Both the position numbers and the translations under genes were made by a program. Positions 20,798-29,873 of a stretch of DNA of 64,000 nt are shown here, in pieces (the first letter of the stretch is position 1; each line of letters begins with the position of its first letter). The stretch comes from Candidatus Iainarchaeum sp. (GTDB lineage: Archaea; Iainarchaeota; Iainarchaeia; Iainarchaeales; UBA10219): positions 123,181 through 187,180 of the forward strand of contig JAGVWE010000004.1 of the NCBI GenBank assembly GCA_018304425.1, written 5' to 3'. The notes under the pieces are model-generated. The model saw only the letters and a program-made list of their open reading frames with translations. It searched no databases and was not told the origin of the DNA.

Positions 20798-21370
20798 GTG
20801 GCCCCTCGCCTCTTGGCTGAGACGGTAAAGGAAAATGGAGCCAAACCGGTCGGCTCCCGCTTGGCTCGGATGAGGAACGTCGACCATCGGCTGGAAAAAA
20901 AATCGATTCCCCCCTATCCTGAGACCGGATGGAGATACTATCGCGTCCGGGAGATGGACGTCTCGCGCAATCATCCTGGGCTGAGGGTGGTCATCAAGCG
21001 ACACCATGGGGGCGGGACCACAAGCGCCGAATTGATTCGGGTCGTCCAGAGGGATGTCCGCTGGCACAACAGGGTATTCCGGCACGAGACCAGTTACAAG
21101 GTTCTGATGCCCTATGCCCATGCGATCCACGACAAGCTCATCGCGATGGCCTGGCTCGGCGCACCGACTTGCAACGAAGTCATTGATCGCCAGACGAAAA
21201 GGGGGACGGCGGTGTTCGCCAAACTCATGCGGAAGGGCGTGACCCGGGAGCGGTTGGAAGAGATCGCCATGTTGGCCGCCGACCGGTTGCGGACCGACAC
21301 CGAGAATCTGATGCTCGTCGACTACGCCCGCGGGAAATTCGTGTTCATGCCCCTCATCGATTATGGATGA
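20798..21370 (+). CDS. Hypothetical protein
   Basis: 190-aa ORF, GTG start; no family recognised. Confidence 0.5.
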   Translation: MAPRLLAETVKENGAKPVGSRLARMRNVDHRLEKKSIPPYPETGWRYYRVREMDVSRNHPGLRVVIKRHHGGGTTSAELIRVVQRDVRWHNRVFRHETSYKVLMPYAHAIHDKLIAMAWLGAPTCNEVIDRQTKRGTAVFAKLMRKGVTRERLEEIAMLAADRLRTDTENLMLVDYARGKFVFMPLIDYG

Positions 21371-21436
21371 GAGGAACGTGCGCCTGGTTGTCGGATTTCC
21401 TGCTGAAATAGAAGCGGCTGGACACGTGCCTGGGGC

Positions 21437-21865
21437 TCACCGCAGCCGTCGCAGTTTTTCCTCGTAGCCTCTTTGGAGGATGGCAATCGGTTTCCTGTCC
21501 TCGTAGCCGGTGTCGAGGCGGTGCCAGGCCGTGATTTCCTTTTCGTCGAGCTTCCAGCAGAGGTAAACGTCTTCGTCGTCCAGGCGGTGGTAGAAGTCCA
21601 CGAGGCCCTTTTCCAGGTCCTTGACGATGCACCCCATCTTCACCAGTTCCTCCATGAGCGAAAAGAATTCGACGGACTGGAGGTGGAATTCCTTGTTGGC
21701 GTTGATCATGAGCAACTCGTTTTCCAGGCTTTCCTCGAGGGGCTCCAGGTTCATTTGGCTGATGGCGTTGATGTCCTCGTTGAGCTTCATGACCCGCTCG
21801 AGTTTGGGCCGGATTTCCGCCAGTAATTCATTGGCTTCCTCGACCGTGAAATAAATCTTGCTCAT
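21437..21865 (-). CDS. DUF2203 family protein
   Basis: YFTVEEANELLAEIRPKLERV...VKDLEKGLVDFYHRLDDEDVYLCWKLDEKEITAWHRLDTGYEDRKPI. Confidence 0.85.
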   Translation of the reverse strand: MSKIYFTVEEANELLAEIRPKLERVMKLNEDINAISQMNLEPLEESLENELLMINANKEFHLQSVEFFSLMEELVKMGCIVKDLEKGLVDFYHRLDDEDVYLCWKLDEKEITAWHRLDTGYEDRKPIAILQRGYEEKLRRLR

Positions 21866-21933
21866 ACTCCATCAATGGAATGAGCGACGGGTATTTAAAG
21901 ATTTTTTTCAAGGCGTTTGACTGAAATTTCCCG

Positions 21934-22356
21934 TCAGATTTTGATGCCCGCCACCACGTGCGTCTGCTGCGGGTCATTCCGGTAGGCCCGCATGCCTTCC
22001 TTCAAGACGTGCAAGCCCAGCAACGCGCACTTGACCCTGGTTTCAATGATGTTGCCAAGCACTTCGAACAAATCAGCGGGCGTCAAGTGCGTGATTTCTT
22101 CAGGGGATTTGCCTTTCACGAGCTCGGTCACCAGGCTTTCCGCGGCCCGGCTAATGGCGCAGCCCTGCCCGTTAAACCGTATCTCGGCGACTTTCCCGGT
22201 TTCCGCGTCAAACCGGACGTCAAACGCCACTTCGTCCCCGCACAAAGGGTTTCCCCCTGCCAGGTGCAGGTCCGGCTTCTCCAGGCTGCCGAAGTTCACG
22301 GGGTTCCTGTACAAGTCCAGGATGACCTCGGAATAGATGTCCTTCAACTCGACCAC
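21934..22356 (-). CDS. sufU: Fe-S scaffold SufU/IscU
   Basis: NPVNFGSLEKPDLHLAGGNPLCGDEV...FNGQGCAISRAAESLVTELVKGK. Confidence 0.92.
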   Translation of the reverse strand: MVELKDIYSEVILDLYRNPVNFGSLEKPDLHLAGGNPLCGDEVAFDVRFDAETGKVAEIRFNGQGCAISRAAESLVTELVKGKSPEEITHLTPADLFEVLGNIIETRVKCALLGLHVLKEGMRAYRNDPQQTHVVAGIKI

Positions 22357-22360
22357 GCGT

Positions 22361-23587
22361 TCACCCCATGAATTGCTTGGCCTTGTGCAGGACTTCGGCC
22401 ATCAACTTGATTTCGTCCGGCGTGTTGTAAACGTAGAAACTCGCGCGCGCCGTGCCCTTGATTCCCAGTTCGCGCATGAGGGGCTGCCCGCAGTGGTCCC
22501 CGCTCCGAACCGCTATCCCGTACCGGTCGAGGATGCTGGCCACGTCATGGGGGTGGATGCCTTTCAGGTTGAAGGAAACGACCCCGGAACGCTTCTCGAT
22601 TTCGTCGGGGCCGTACACGGTCACGCCCTCGCTTTCATGCAGGGCCCTCAACGCAACCGCCATCACCTTCTTTTCGTGCTCGCGCACGTTCTCCATGCCG
22701 AGCTTCTGCAGGTAGTCAATCGCGGCACTCAACCCGATGCCTTCCGCGATGTTGGGGGTGCCGGCTTCGAACCGCCAGGGCAGCTTGTTGAACACCGTGT
22801 GATCCAAAAAAACCTCGGCAATCATGTCGCCCCCGTAGAGGAACGGCTCCATGCGCTCCAGGAGGTCTTTCTTCGCGTACAAGGCCCCGATTCCGGTCGG
22901 GCCCAGCATCTTGTGGGCCGAGAACACGAAAAAGTCGGCATCCATGTTCCGGACGTCCACCGGCATGTGGGGCGTTGACTGGGCGCCGTCAACCAAGACC
23001 AAGGCATCGAACTCGTGCGCGACCTTGATGAGGTGCTCGGCCGGGTTGATGGTGCCCAAAACGTTCGAGCAGTTCGTGAACGCGACCAGCTTCGTCTTCT
23101 TCGACAGCTTCTTCTCGAAATCCTCGGTGTCCAGGGTTCCATTCGAGCGCACGTTCGCAAAGTTCACCTTCAGCCCGTGCGCCAGGGCCAGCTGCTGCCA
23201 GGGCACGAGGTTCGAGTGGTGCTCCATCTTGGTCAAGAGAATCTCGTCGCCTGCCTTCAACTGCTTCTTGAGCAAGCTGTAGGCCACCAGGTTGATGGCC
23301 TCCGTCGCGTTCTTGGTGAACACCATTTCATCCCAGGACTTGGCGCCCACGAATTTGGCGGCCTTTTCATGCGCCTGCTCCCAGGCATTGGAGGCCTCGG
23401 CGCTCAGGGAATGCACCGCGCGGTGCACGTTGGCATTGTAATTCCGGTAATAATCGTTCATGGCCTCGATGACCTGCCGTGGCTTCTGCGTCGTCGCGGC
23501 ATTGTCGAAGTAGACGAGGGGCTTGCCGTGCACCTTTCGCTCGAGGATGGGGAAGTCTTCCCTGATTTTTTGTGCGTTCAGGCTCAT
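22361..23587 (-). CDS. sufS: Cysteine desulfurase SufS
   Basis: YFDNAATTQKPRQVIEAM; FFVFSAHKMLGPTGIGALY; GDHCGQPLMRELG. Confidence 0.95.
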   Translation of the reverse strand: MSLNAQKIREDFPILERKVHGKPLVYFDNAATTQKPRQVIEAMNDYYRNYNANVHRAVHSLSAEASNAWEQAHEKAAKFVGAKSWDEMVFTKNATEAINLVAYSLLKKQLKAGDEILLTKMEHHSNLVPWQQLALAHGLKVNFANVRSNGTLDTEDFEKKLSKKTKLVAFTNCSNVLGTINPAEHLIKVAHEFDALVLVDGAQSTPHMPVDVRNMDADFFVFSAHKMLGPTGIGALYAKKDLLERMEPFLYGGDMIAEVFLDHTVFNKLPWRFEAGTPNIAEGIGLSAAIDYLQKLGMENVREHEKKVMAVALRALHESEGVTVYGPDEIEKRSGVVSFNLKGIHPHDVASILDRYGIAVRSGDHCGQPLMRELGIKGTARASFYVYNTPDEIKLMAEVLHKAKQFMG

Positions 23588-24711
23588 GCGTGTCCAGCTC
23601 CTGCCCTGGTTTCGCCCCACTTGCGCCTGAGTTCCACGGCCAGGGGCTCGTGAAAGGCGGGGGGCATGCGATGTAACAAGCTTTCCAGGAACCCCATTAT
23701 AATCATTTCCTGTGCTTCCCCAGCCGGCAGGCCCCGGCTCATCAGGTAAAACAGGGGCTCTTCCTCGATGTGCCTCACCGAGGCCGAGTGCTTGGCTTTC
23801 ACGTCGTCGGCCTCGATTTCGAGGCCCGGCACGTTGCGGCTCTTGGCTTCCCGGCTCAGCAGCAGGCTGTGGGCTTCGAGCAGGGACTCCGTCTTCTGGC
23901 CGCCGGGCAGGATTCGGACCATGCCATCGAAGTTGGCCTGGCTGTGGCCGTTCAGCACGTTCTTCATGGAACTATAGGCTTGGGTGTGCTCTCCGCTGTG
24001 CACGGTCAGCAGGCGGACGTCGGCTTTCTGCCGGCCAGCCAGCAGCATCGCATCCAATTGCTCGGCGGAGCTGCCGCGGCCGTTCAACGCCAGGCACAGG
24101 CTGCCCTTCACGTTCTCGCCTTCCACCCACAAGTTCAGTCCCCTGAATTTTGCGTCCCTGGCCAGGATCTGCTGCTGGCACACGCCATTCCAGCCCCCAG
24201 CCAAATGGATGCGCGCGCAGGAAACCCCCGCGCCGGCGCCCAACACGACCGTCTCCGCAAGCAACCCGTTCCCGCCCTTCACGCGTTCCAGCACCTTGGC
24301 GCTCGCGCCGGCCACGGCCAGCACGATTACCTTGGCGGCCGCGTGCTCGCCCAATTCAACCGTCCACGAAACCGTTTCAGCCGGTGCGCCCTCGATTACC
24401 ACGACAAAGCAGTCCGCAAACGCGGCGTTTGCCCGCGCTTCCATGGCGTCATGGGGGGCCTGCTCCGATTCCAGGGCCTGCCTGATTTGTTCGCCGTAGG
24501 CCGGCAACGCCTCATCGAAGCCCAGCACGCGCGCGCCCCTCACTTCGGCGATGCGCGTCGCACCCCCGGCGGGCGCGAAGGCGGTCAGCCATTCCTTCCA
24601 CTTCCTCTCGTCGGAGGACAAGCGGTAGGGCCAGGGCCAGGCCTCGAAAACCTGCCTGTTTTTCTCCCGGTAGGCTGAGAGCCAGCCGGGTTGCGTGCCA
24701 ACAGTAGCCAT
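23584..24711 (-). CDS. sufD: Fe-S assembly protein SufD
   Basis: C-terminal SufBD fold: DDVKAKHSASVRHIEEEPLFYLMSRGLPAGEAQEMIIMGFLES. Confidence 0.92.
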   Translation of the reverse strand: MATVGTQPGWLSAYREKNRQVFEAWPWPYRLSSDERKWKEWLTAFAPAGGATRIAEVRGARVLGFDEALPAYGEQIRQALESEQAPHDAMEARANAAFADCFVVVIEGAPAETVSWTVELGEHAAAKVIVLAVAGASAKVLERVKGGNGLLAETVVLGAGAGVSCARIHLAGGWNGVCQQQILARDAKFRGLNLWVEGENVKGSLCLALNGRGSSAEQLDAMLLAGRQKADVRLLTVHSGEHTQAYSSMKNVLNGHSQANFDGMVRILPGGQKTESLLEAHSLLLSREAKSRNVPGLEIEADDVKAKHSASVRHIEEEPLFYLMSRGLPAGEAQEMIIMGFLESLLHRMPPAFHEPLAVELRRKWGETRAGAGHA

Positions 24712-24736
24712 GCCTTTCCCTTCCGGTTCCATTGGC

Positions 24737-27313
24737 TCAGCCGACGGAGTTCTCCATCTCCAATTCAATCAGGCGGTTCAGTTCCACGGCGTACTCCATG
24801 GGGAGGCTGCGCGTGAACTCGCGGATGAAGCCCATGACGATCATGGTGCGCGCTTCCTCTTCCTTGAGGCCGCGGGACATCAAGTAGAATATCTGGTCTT
24901 CGCCGATTTTGCCCACCGTGGCCTCGTGCCCGATGTCCGCAGTCGGCTCGTCGACTTCGATGGTTGGATAGGTGTCGCTCCTGGATGCGGGGTCAAGCAT
25001 GAGGGCATCGCATTGCACGTGGCTGGTGACGTTCTTGGCGCCCTTGAAGACCTTCAACAGGCCCCGGTAGGTCGCGCGGCCGCCGTCCTTGCTCACGCTC
25101 TTGCTGGTAATCGTGCTCGTGGTATTGGAAGCCAGGTGCACGACCTTTCCGCCCGCGTCCTGGCGTTGTCCCTTGGAGGCCAGGGCCACGCTCAAAATCT
25201 CGGCCTTGGCGCCTTCTTCCATGAGGTAAACGGAAGGGTATTTCTGGGTGACCTTGCTGCCCAGGTTCCCGTCCACCCATTCGACTGTAGCATTCCGGTA
25301 GGCAAAAGCTCGCTTGGTGACCAGGTTGTAGATGTTGTTGGCCCAGTTCTGGATGGTCGTGTATCGGATGGTCGCGCCCGGCCTCGCGATGAGTTCGACG
25401 ACCGCGGAGTGCAAACTTTCACTACTGTACTTTGGGGCAGTGCAATTGTGTACGGCCACGCCGCCAGCCACGTAGCTTTCGTCCTTCTCCACGCTGAAAT
25501 TGTAAACGGAGACCTTTTCGACTTCCCTGGCCGAGACGCTTTTGATGGGCACAAACGCATACTCTTTGCTGATGTGCGCGTAGGACTTGGCGTTGACTTC
25601 CTTGACCGCCTGCCAGGCGCTCTGCTTTCCCACTGCGACCTCGTTGGCCACCACGGTGTCCACGATTTCCGCGAACTTCGGCAAAAAGCCTCCGCCGACG
25701 TGTACGCAGTAAATGTTCCGCCGCTTGCCGCTGCGTTTGTGTTCGTTGAGTCCGGCGAAAATGTCCAACCGCAACAGCAGGCCCTGCAACTGCTTAGCCA
25801 GCGTCTTCGAGATGGTGTTCATGCGGAACAGGCGCTTGACGCCCCACCCGTACTGCTTGAGCATGAAGCTTCCATCGCCCCTCCAGAAGCCTTTGACCAA
25901 CTCCATCTGCTTCGCCGGAGCCTCGCGCATGGCCCAAGCCGGCGCGTGCTTGCCCGCGGCGCCTTTCCCGCATTCGCGTTCGAAGAACCTCGCCGCCATG
26001 GTCGAACACAGCACCAGCGAGATACCATTCTTGTATTCCTTGTATTGCAGTGGCGCCTTGTGGAAGTATTTGACCAGTAGCCGCTTGGTGTCCTCAATAT
26101 ATTCCGTCTCGTTCTTGTTGAAGGTGAATGCGAGGTAGTGGCTGCCCATCGTGTTGCCTTCGGACAGATAATAGCCCAGTAGTCGGAAGAAGTCCGCGTC
26201 GGTTTCAAGCGTGAGTGTTTCTTCCTTGAAACCGTGCCCGCCTTTTCCCATTGGGACCATGAATTCCCGCACGCTTTTTTCTTCGGTCTGCCGGTCAATC
26301 GGGATGGCCAGGTAATCCCCCGGCAGGAGCGCGTTTGCCGGCTGCCAGCCAGGTTCCCAGGCAGTATTCTTGTATTCTGCTTTTTGCCGCTTGACCACCA
26401 GGAACGGGTGTTCTTCCGTGGCTTCAATTTTCTCAGAGCTGTCGCCAAAGTATTCAATCGTGAAAAGGTTGCCTGTGTAGGGCCGTACCTGGGTTTGATA
26501 AACGTCCTTGTATTCGCCTGCATGCGTCAGCACCTTCTCGCCCACTCGAACCTCTTCAATGGGCTTGTGCCCGTTTTCAGTCACAATTTCCGTGCCTGCG
26601 GTAAAGCAGCCCTCTATGTACGTCACCTTTGCGCCCTCGTCCGCGATGATAAGCGTCCGCTCGAACTGCCCCATGTTCTCGGCGTTGATGCGGAAGTAGG
26701 CCTGCAGGGGAACCTCGACCTTCGTGTTCTTCGGCACGTAGACGAAGCTGCCCCCGCTCCACACCGCGGTGTTCAGGGCCGCGAACTTGTTGTCGTCGAA
26801 GGGGATAACGGTGTTGAAGTATTCCTTGACGAGCTCCGGGTACTGCTTGAGGCCCTCGTCCATGCTCAGGAAGACCACGCCCAGTTTTTCGAGGTCCTTG
26901 CGTATGTTGTGGTAGATTACTTCCGAGTCGAACTGCGCGCCCACCCCGCCCAGGAACTTCTTCTCGGCTTCCGGGATGCCGAGCTTGTCGAAAGTGTTCT
27001 TGATGTAGTCGGGCACGTCCTTCCAGTCGGTCTTGTTCTTTCCCGCGCTCATGTAGTAAATGATGTCGTCGAAGTTGATGGCGGAGAGGTCGGGGCCCCA
27101 CTTGGGGAGGGGCTTCTCCTGGAACGCTTGGAGGGCCTTTAAACGCAGGTCCAGCATCCATTCCGGTTCATTCTTGATGTGCGAGATTTCCCGAACGGTT
27201 TTCTCGTTCAAGCCCTTGTCCAGGATGATTTCGTACTTCTTGGTGTCCGAGCGGAAGTCGTACTTCGAGTAGTCGAAGGTCGTAAGCGCGCGTTCCTTGG
27301 TCTTGGGCGTCAT
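24737..27313 (-). CDS. sufB: Fe-S assembly protein SufB, intein-containing precursor
   Basis: SufB exteins flank a 388-aa insertion; EVDEPTADIGHEATVGKIGEDQIFYLMSRGL. Confidence 0.96.
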   Translation of the reverse strand: MTPKTKERALTTFDYSKYDFRSDTKKYEIILDKGLNEKTVREISHIKNEPEWMLDLRLKALQAFQEKPLPKWGPDLSAINFDDIIYYMSAGKNKTDWKDVPDYIKNTFDKLGIPEAEKKFLGGVGAQFDSEVIYHNIRKDLEKLGVVFLSMDEGLKQYPELVKEYFNTVIPFDDNKFAALNTAVWSGGSFVYVPKNTKVEVPLQAYFRINAENMGQFERTLIIADEGAKVTYIEGCFTAGTEIVTENGHKPIEEVRVGEKVLTHAGEYKDVYQTQVRPYTGNLFTIEYFGDSSEKIEATEEHPFLVVKRQKAEYKNTAWEPGWQPANALLPGDYLAIPIDRQTEEKSVREFMVPMGKGGHGFKEETLTLETDADFFRLLGYYLSEGNTMGSHYLAFTFNKNETEYIEDTKRLLVKYFHKAPLQYKEYKNGISLVLCSTMAARFFERECGKGAAGKHAPAWAMREAPAKQMELVKGFWRGDGSFMLKQYGWGVKRLFRMNTISKTLAKQLQGLLLRLDIFAGLNEHKRSGKRRNIYCVHVGGGFLPKFAEIVDTVVANEVAVGKQSAWQAVKEVNAKSYAHISKEYAFVPIKSVSAREVEKVSVYNFSVEKDESYVAGGVAVHNCTAPKYSSESLHSAVVELIARPGATIRYTTIQNWANNIYNLVTKRAFAYRNATVEWVDGNLGSKVTQKYPSVYLMEEGAKAEILSVALASKGQRQDAGGKVVHLASNTTSTITSKSVSKDGGRATYRGLLKVFKGAKNVTSHVQCDALMLDPASRSDTYPTIEVDEPTADIGHEATVGKIGEDQIFYLMSRGLKEEEARTMIVMGFIREFTRSLPMEYAVELNRLIELEMENSVG
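25445..26608 (-). mobile_element. SufB intein with LAGLIDADG/DOD-type homing endonuclease
   Basis: Block A CFTAGTEIVTENGHKPIEEVRVGEKVLT; endonuclease-like FFRLLGYYLSEG and LVKGFWRGDGS; C-terminus VYNFSVEKDESYVAGGVAVHN|C. Confidence 0.95.
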
Positions 27314-28095
27314 TGCCTCGCCTCCACGGCCACTTCAGGGGAAAGCGGCTTGTCCTCGGTGATCCAGGCATAGCCCTTGGCCTCCAACTGGTCGGCGAAG
27401 CCCGCGTCCCCGGAAGCAACTATTTTGCCGTCCACGAGCACGTGCACGCGGTCGGGTTTGAGGTAGCTCAAAATGCGCTTGTAGTGGGTGATGACCAGGG
27501 CGCTGGACTCCGGCGTGCGCAAGCCGTTGACGGTCTCGGCCACCAGCTTGAGGCTGTCGATGTCGAGGCCGGAATCGGTTTCGTCGAGAATCGCCAGGAC
27601 GGGTTCGAGCATCATGAGTTGCAGGATTTCGGCGCGCTTTTTTTCGCCGCCGGAAAACCCGACGTTGAGTTCGCGTTTGACGAGTTCGTCTTTCATTCCA
27701 AGCTGCTTGGCTTTCCCGGAAAGCCTGCGGCTGAATTCCAGGATGCCCTCATTCTTGCCTGGAAACCGCGCCTTGTGGGCCGCGTGCAGGAACCGGATGA
27801 ATGGAAGACCCTGGATTTCAAAGGGATACTGGAAGCTGAGGAACAACCCTGCCTTGGCGCGCTGGTCCGGCGGGAGTTCGGCCAGGTTCCTGCCCTTGAA
27901 CAAAATGGTTCCCTGCGTGACCTCGTACTTGGGGTGGCCCATGAGGACATTGCTGAGCGTGCTCTTGCCGGCGCCATTCGGCCCCATGATGGCGTGCACC
28001 TCTCCGGGCAGGATGGTAAGCGAGAGGCCCTTCAAAATCTCTTTTCCGGCCACGGTGGCGTGGAGGTTCTTTATTTCAAGCAAAGGCGTTTGCAT
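27310..28095 (-). CDS. sufC: Fe-S assembly ATPase SufC
   Basis: GPNGAGKSTLSNVLMGHPKYEVTQG; SGGEKKRAEILQLMMLEPVLAILDETDSGLDID. Confidence 0.96.
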   Translation of the reverse strand: MQTPLLEIKNLHATVAGKEILKGLSLTILPGEVHAIMGPNGAGKSTLSNVLMGHPKYEVTQGTILFKGRNLAELPPDQRAKAGLFLSFQYPFEIQGLPFIRFLHAAHKARFPGKNEGILEFSRRLSGKAKQLGMKDELVKRELNVGFSGGEKKRAEILQLMMLEPVLAILDETDSGLDIDSLKLVAETVNGLRTPESSALVITHYKRILSYLKPDRVHVLVDGKIVASGDAGFADQLEAKGYAWITEDKPLSPEVAVEARQ

Positions 28096-28103
28096 GCATT
28101 CAC

Positions 28104-28433
28104 CTACTTGCAGTCCAGCCGCTTGCACTCGTTCTGGCAGCAATGCGTTACGTGCTGGTTCATGATCTGGATGACGGACAACCCGGACTGGTTGTCGTGG
28201 CTGTGCGGCATCTCGCGGAGGGAGTAAATCCGTTGCTTGCCCTTCTTTTCCGCGTTGACGTAGTTGCAGGCGCGCAGGATTTCCAATGAATGGCTGACCC
28301 GGCTCTGCTCGGCCGCCAAGGCCCGTGCAATCTCGGACACCGGCTTCGGCCCCTCTTTCAGGGTCTCCAAAATCTGCAGCCGCAAGTCGTTGGCCAGGGT
28401 CTCAAAGCAGAGCTTGTATGGCACGGCATTCAT
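28104..28433 (-). CDS. ArsR-like HTH regulator with Cys-rich C-terminus
   Basis: LANDLRLQILETLKEGPKPVSEIARALAAEQSRVSHSLEILRACNYV...HVTHCCQNECKRLDCK; first gene of suf operon. Confidence 0.85.
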   Translation of the reverse strand: MNAVPYKLCFETLANDLRLQILETLKEGPKPVSEIARALAAEQSRVSHSLEILRACNYVNAEKKGKQRIYSLREMPHSHDNQSGLSVIQIMNQHVTHCCQNECKRLDCK

Positions 28434-28515
28434 ATGAAATATAGTTCATGCATCAACTATTTAAGGTTTTTGGGTCAGAAGCCGAAGTAAAGGCCTTAAA
28501 AGGCGTTTCCAGGCC

Positions 28516-29709
28516 TTACCACCCATAGTACTTGGCCGAGCTGTACTTGAAGGCGTGGAACACTCGCAGGACGCCTTTCCGCACCAGGTTGTGGTTGCCG
28601 ACCAACAGTTTCAAGGCGATGCCGAGCTTTTGCCAGGCCGTCATGCCCAGCAAGTCCTTCGGCAGGAGATGCGCCATTTGATTCAATTCAGGGTCCGTGA
28701 ATGCATACATGGCTTCCTTGCCTTCCACGATTTTGGGGTAGGGCGGAAACTCGGCCTTCCATTTCCGCTCGTACTCGGACAAGGCTTTCGCGTTCCAGTC
28801 CCCGCCATGAATGGCTTTCGCCGCGGTCTCGGCCGCGAGCTTCCCCGACACGATGCCCAGGTGCGTGCCGCCCTCGAACAAGGGGCTCGTGAACCCCGCC
28901 GCATCCCCCACCAACAACAAGCCGTCCGCAAACGTTTTCTCCACTGGCCCCGAAGCCGGAATCGGGCCGCCAAAGGTTTTCTTCACCACTTTTTTCTCCC
29001 AACCCATCTGCTTGACGAACTCGTCCAAGTACGCTTTGGCCTTGTTCTTTTCCGTGGTCACCAGTCCCACGTTGGCGCGGCCCGCGCACTTGGGAATCAT
29101 CCAAAGATAACCCTCCGGCGCCAGCTTGGGCCAGAGGTAGAAGTCCAGCCAGCCCTCCTGGGGGATGTCCATCATCTCATACTGGATGCCGATGACGAGG
29201 TCAAACCGTTTGTTCAACCCCAGCTTTGAACTGCTCAACGCCTGGGGGCCGGTCGCGTCAACCACCACCTTTGCCGAAAAACTTTTCTCTCCACAGGCCA
29301 CGCGCCAGAGTTTGCCTGCCCCCGTAAGGGGGCCCACGCGCTGCAAGTCGGTTACCCGGTGTCCCAGCTTTACTTCCGCGCCCGCCTTTTGCGCCTCGGC
29401 CGAAATCCATTGCTCGAACTTGTGCTTTTCGAGGACGTAGCCCTTTTCCTCGACAAGGCTCGCGGTGCCATCCGGGAAAATCACGCGCACGCCCTTGACG
29501 TCCAGGGAAACGGCTTCCGCCGGCAACGGCATGCCCAGCTTCGCCACGCAGGCCTCGGACAGGCATTCCCCGCAGTGCACGGGCTCGCCGGTCGTCAGGT
29601 GCTCTTCGAGCACCAGCGTCTTCAAGCCCGCACGCGCCGAATGAAGCGCGGCACTGCCGCCCGCCGGCCCTGCTCCAATGACGATGACGTCATACCTTGG
29701 TTCGGTCAT
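28516..29709 (-). CDS. Geranylgeranyl reductase family flavoprotein
   Basis: YDVIVIGAGPAGGSAALHSARAGLKTLVLEE...HCGECLSE; LLVGDAAGFTSPLFEGGTHLGI. Confidence 0.9.
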   Translation of the reverse strand: MTEPRYDVIVIGAGPAGGSAALHSARAGLKTLVLEEHLTTGEPVHCGECLSEACVAKLGMPLPAEAVSLDVKGVRVIFPDGTASLVEEKGYVLEKHKFEQWISAEAQKAGAEVKLGHRVTDLQRVGPLTGAGKLWRVACGEKSFSAKVVVDATGPQALSSSKLGLNKRFDLVIGIQYEMMDIPQEGWLDFYLWPKLAPEGYLWMIPKCAGRANVGLVTTEKNKAKAYLDEFVKQMGWEKKVVKKTFGGPIPASGPVEKTFADGLLLVGDAAGFTSPLFEGGTHLGIVSGKLAAETAAKAIHGGDWNAKALSEYERKWKAEFPPYPKIVEGKEAMYAFTDPELNQMAHLLPKDLLGMTAWQKLGIALKLLVGNHNLVRKGVLRVFHAFKYSSAKYYGW

Positions 29710-29717
29710 GGCTCCCC

Positions 29718-29873
29718 TCACAGCAACGGATAAATGAAGGCCGAAATCACGGAACTCTGCGCCAACAACACCAACGCCCCCACGATGATCAGGAGGATGA
29801 ATAACGGCAGCAGCCACCAGGCCTTGCGCTCCCAGAGGAAGGCGGCCACGTCCTTCAACAGTTCAAACGCCAT
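29718..29873 (-). CDS. DUF5989-like 51-aa membrane protein (absent from the ORF track)
   Basis: MAFELLKDVAAFLWERKAWWLLPLFILLIIVGALVLLAQSSVISAFIYPLL*; 19-nt overlap with the carbamoyltransferase gene. Confidence 0.8.
   Translation of the reverse strand: MAFELLKDVAAFLWERKAWWLLPLFILLIIVGALVLLAQSSVISAFIYPLL

Noticed and set aside
24695-27142. Plus-strand ORFs antisense to sufB and its intein
   Set aside because: Shadow ORFs; the minus-strand SufB/intein reading is unambiguous
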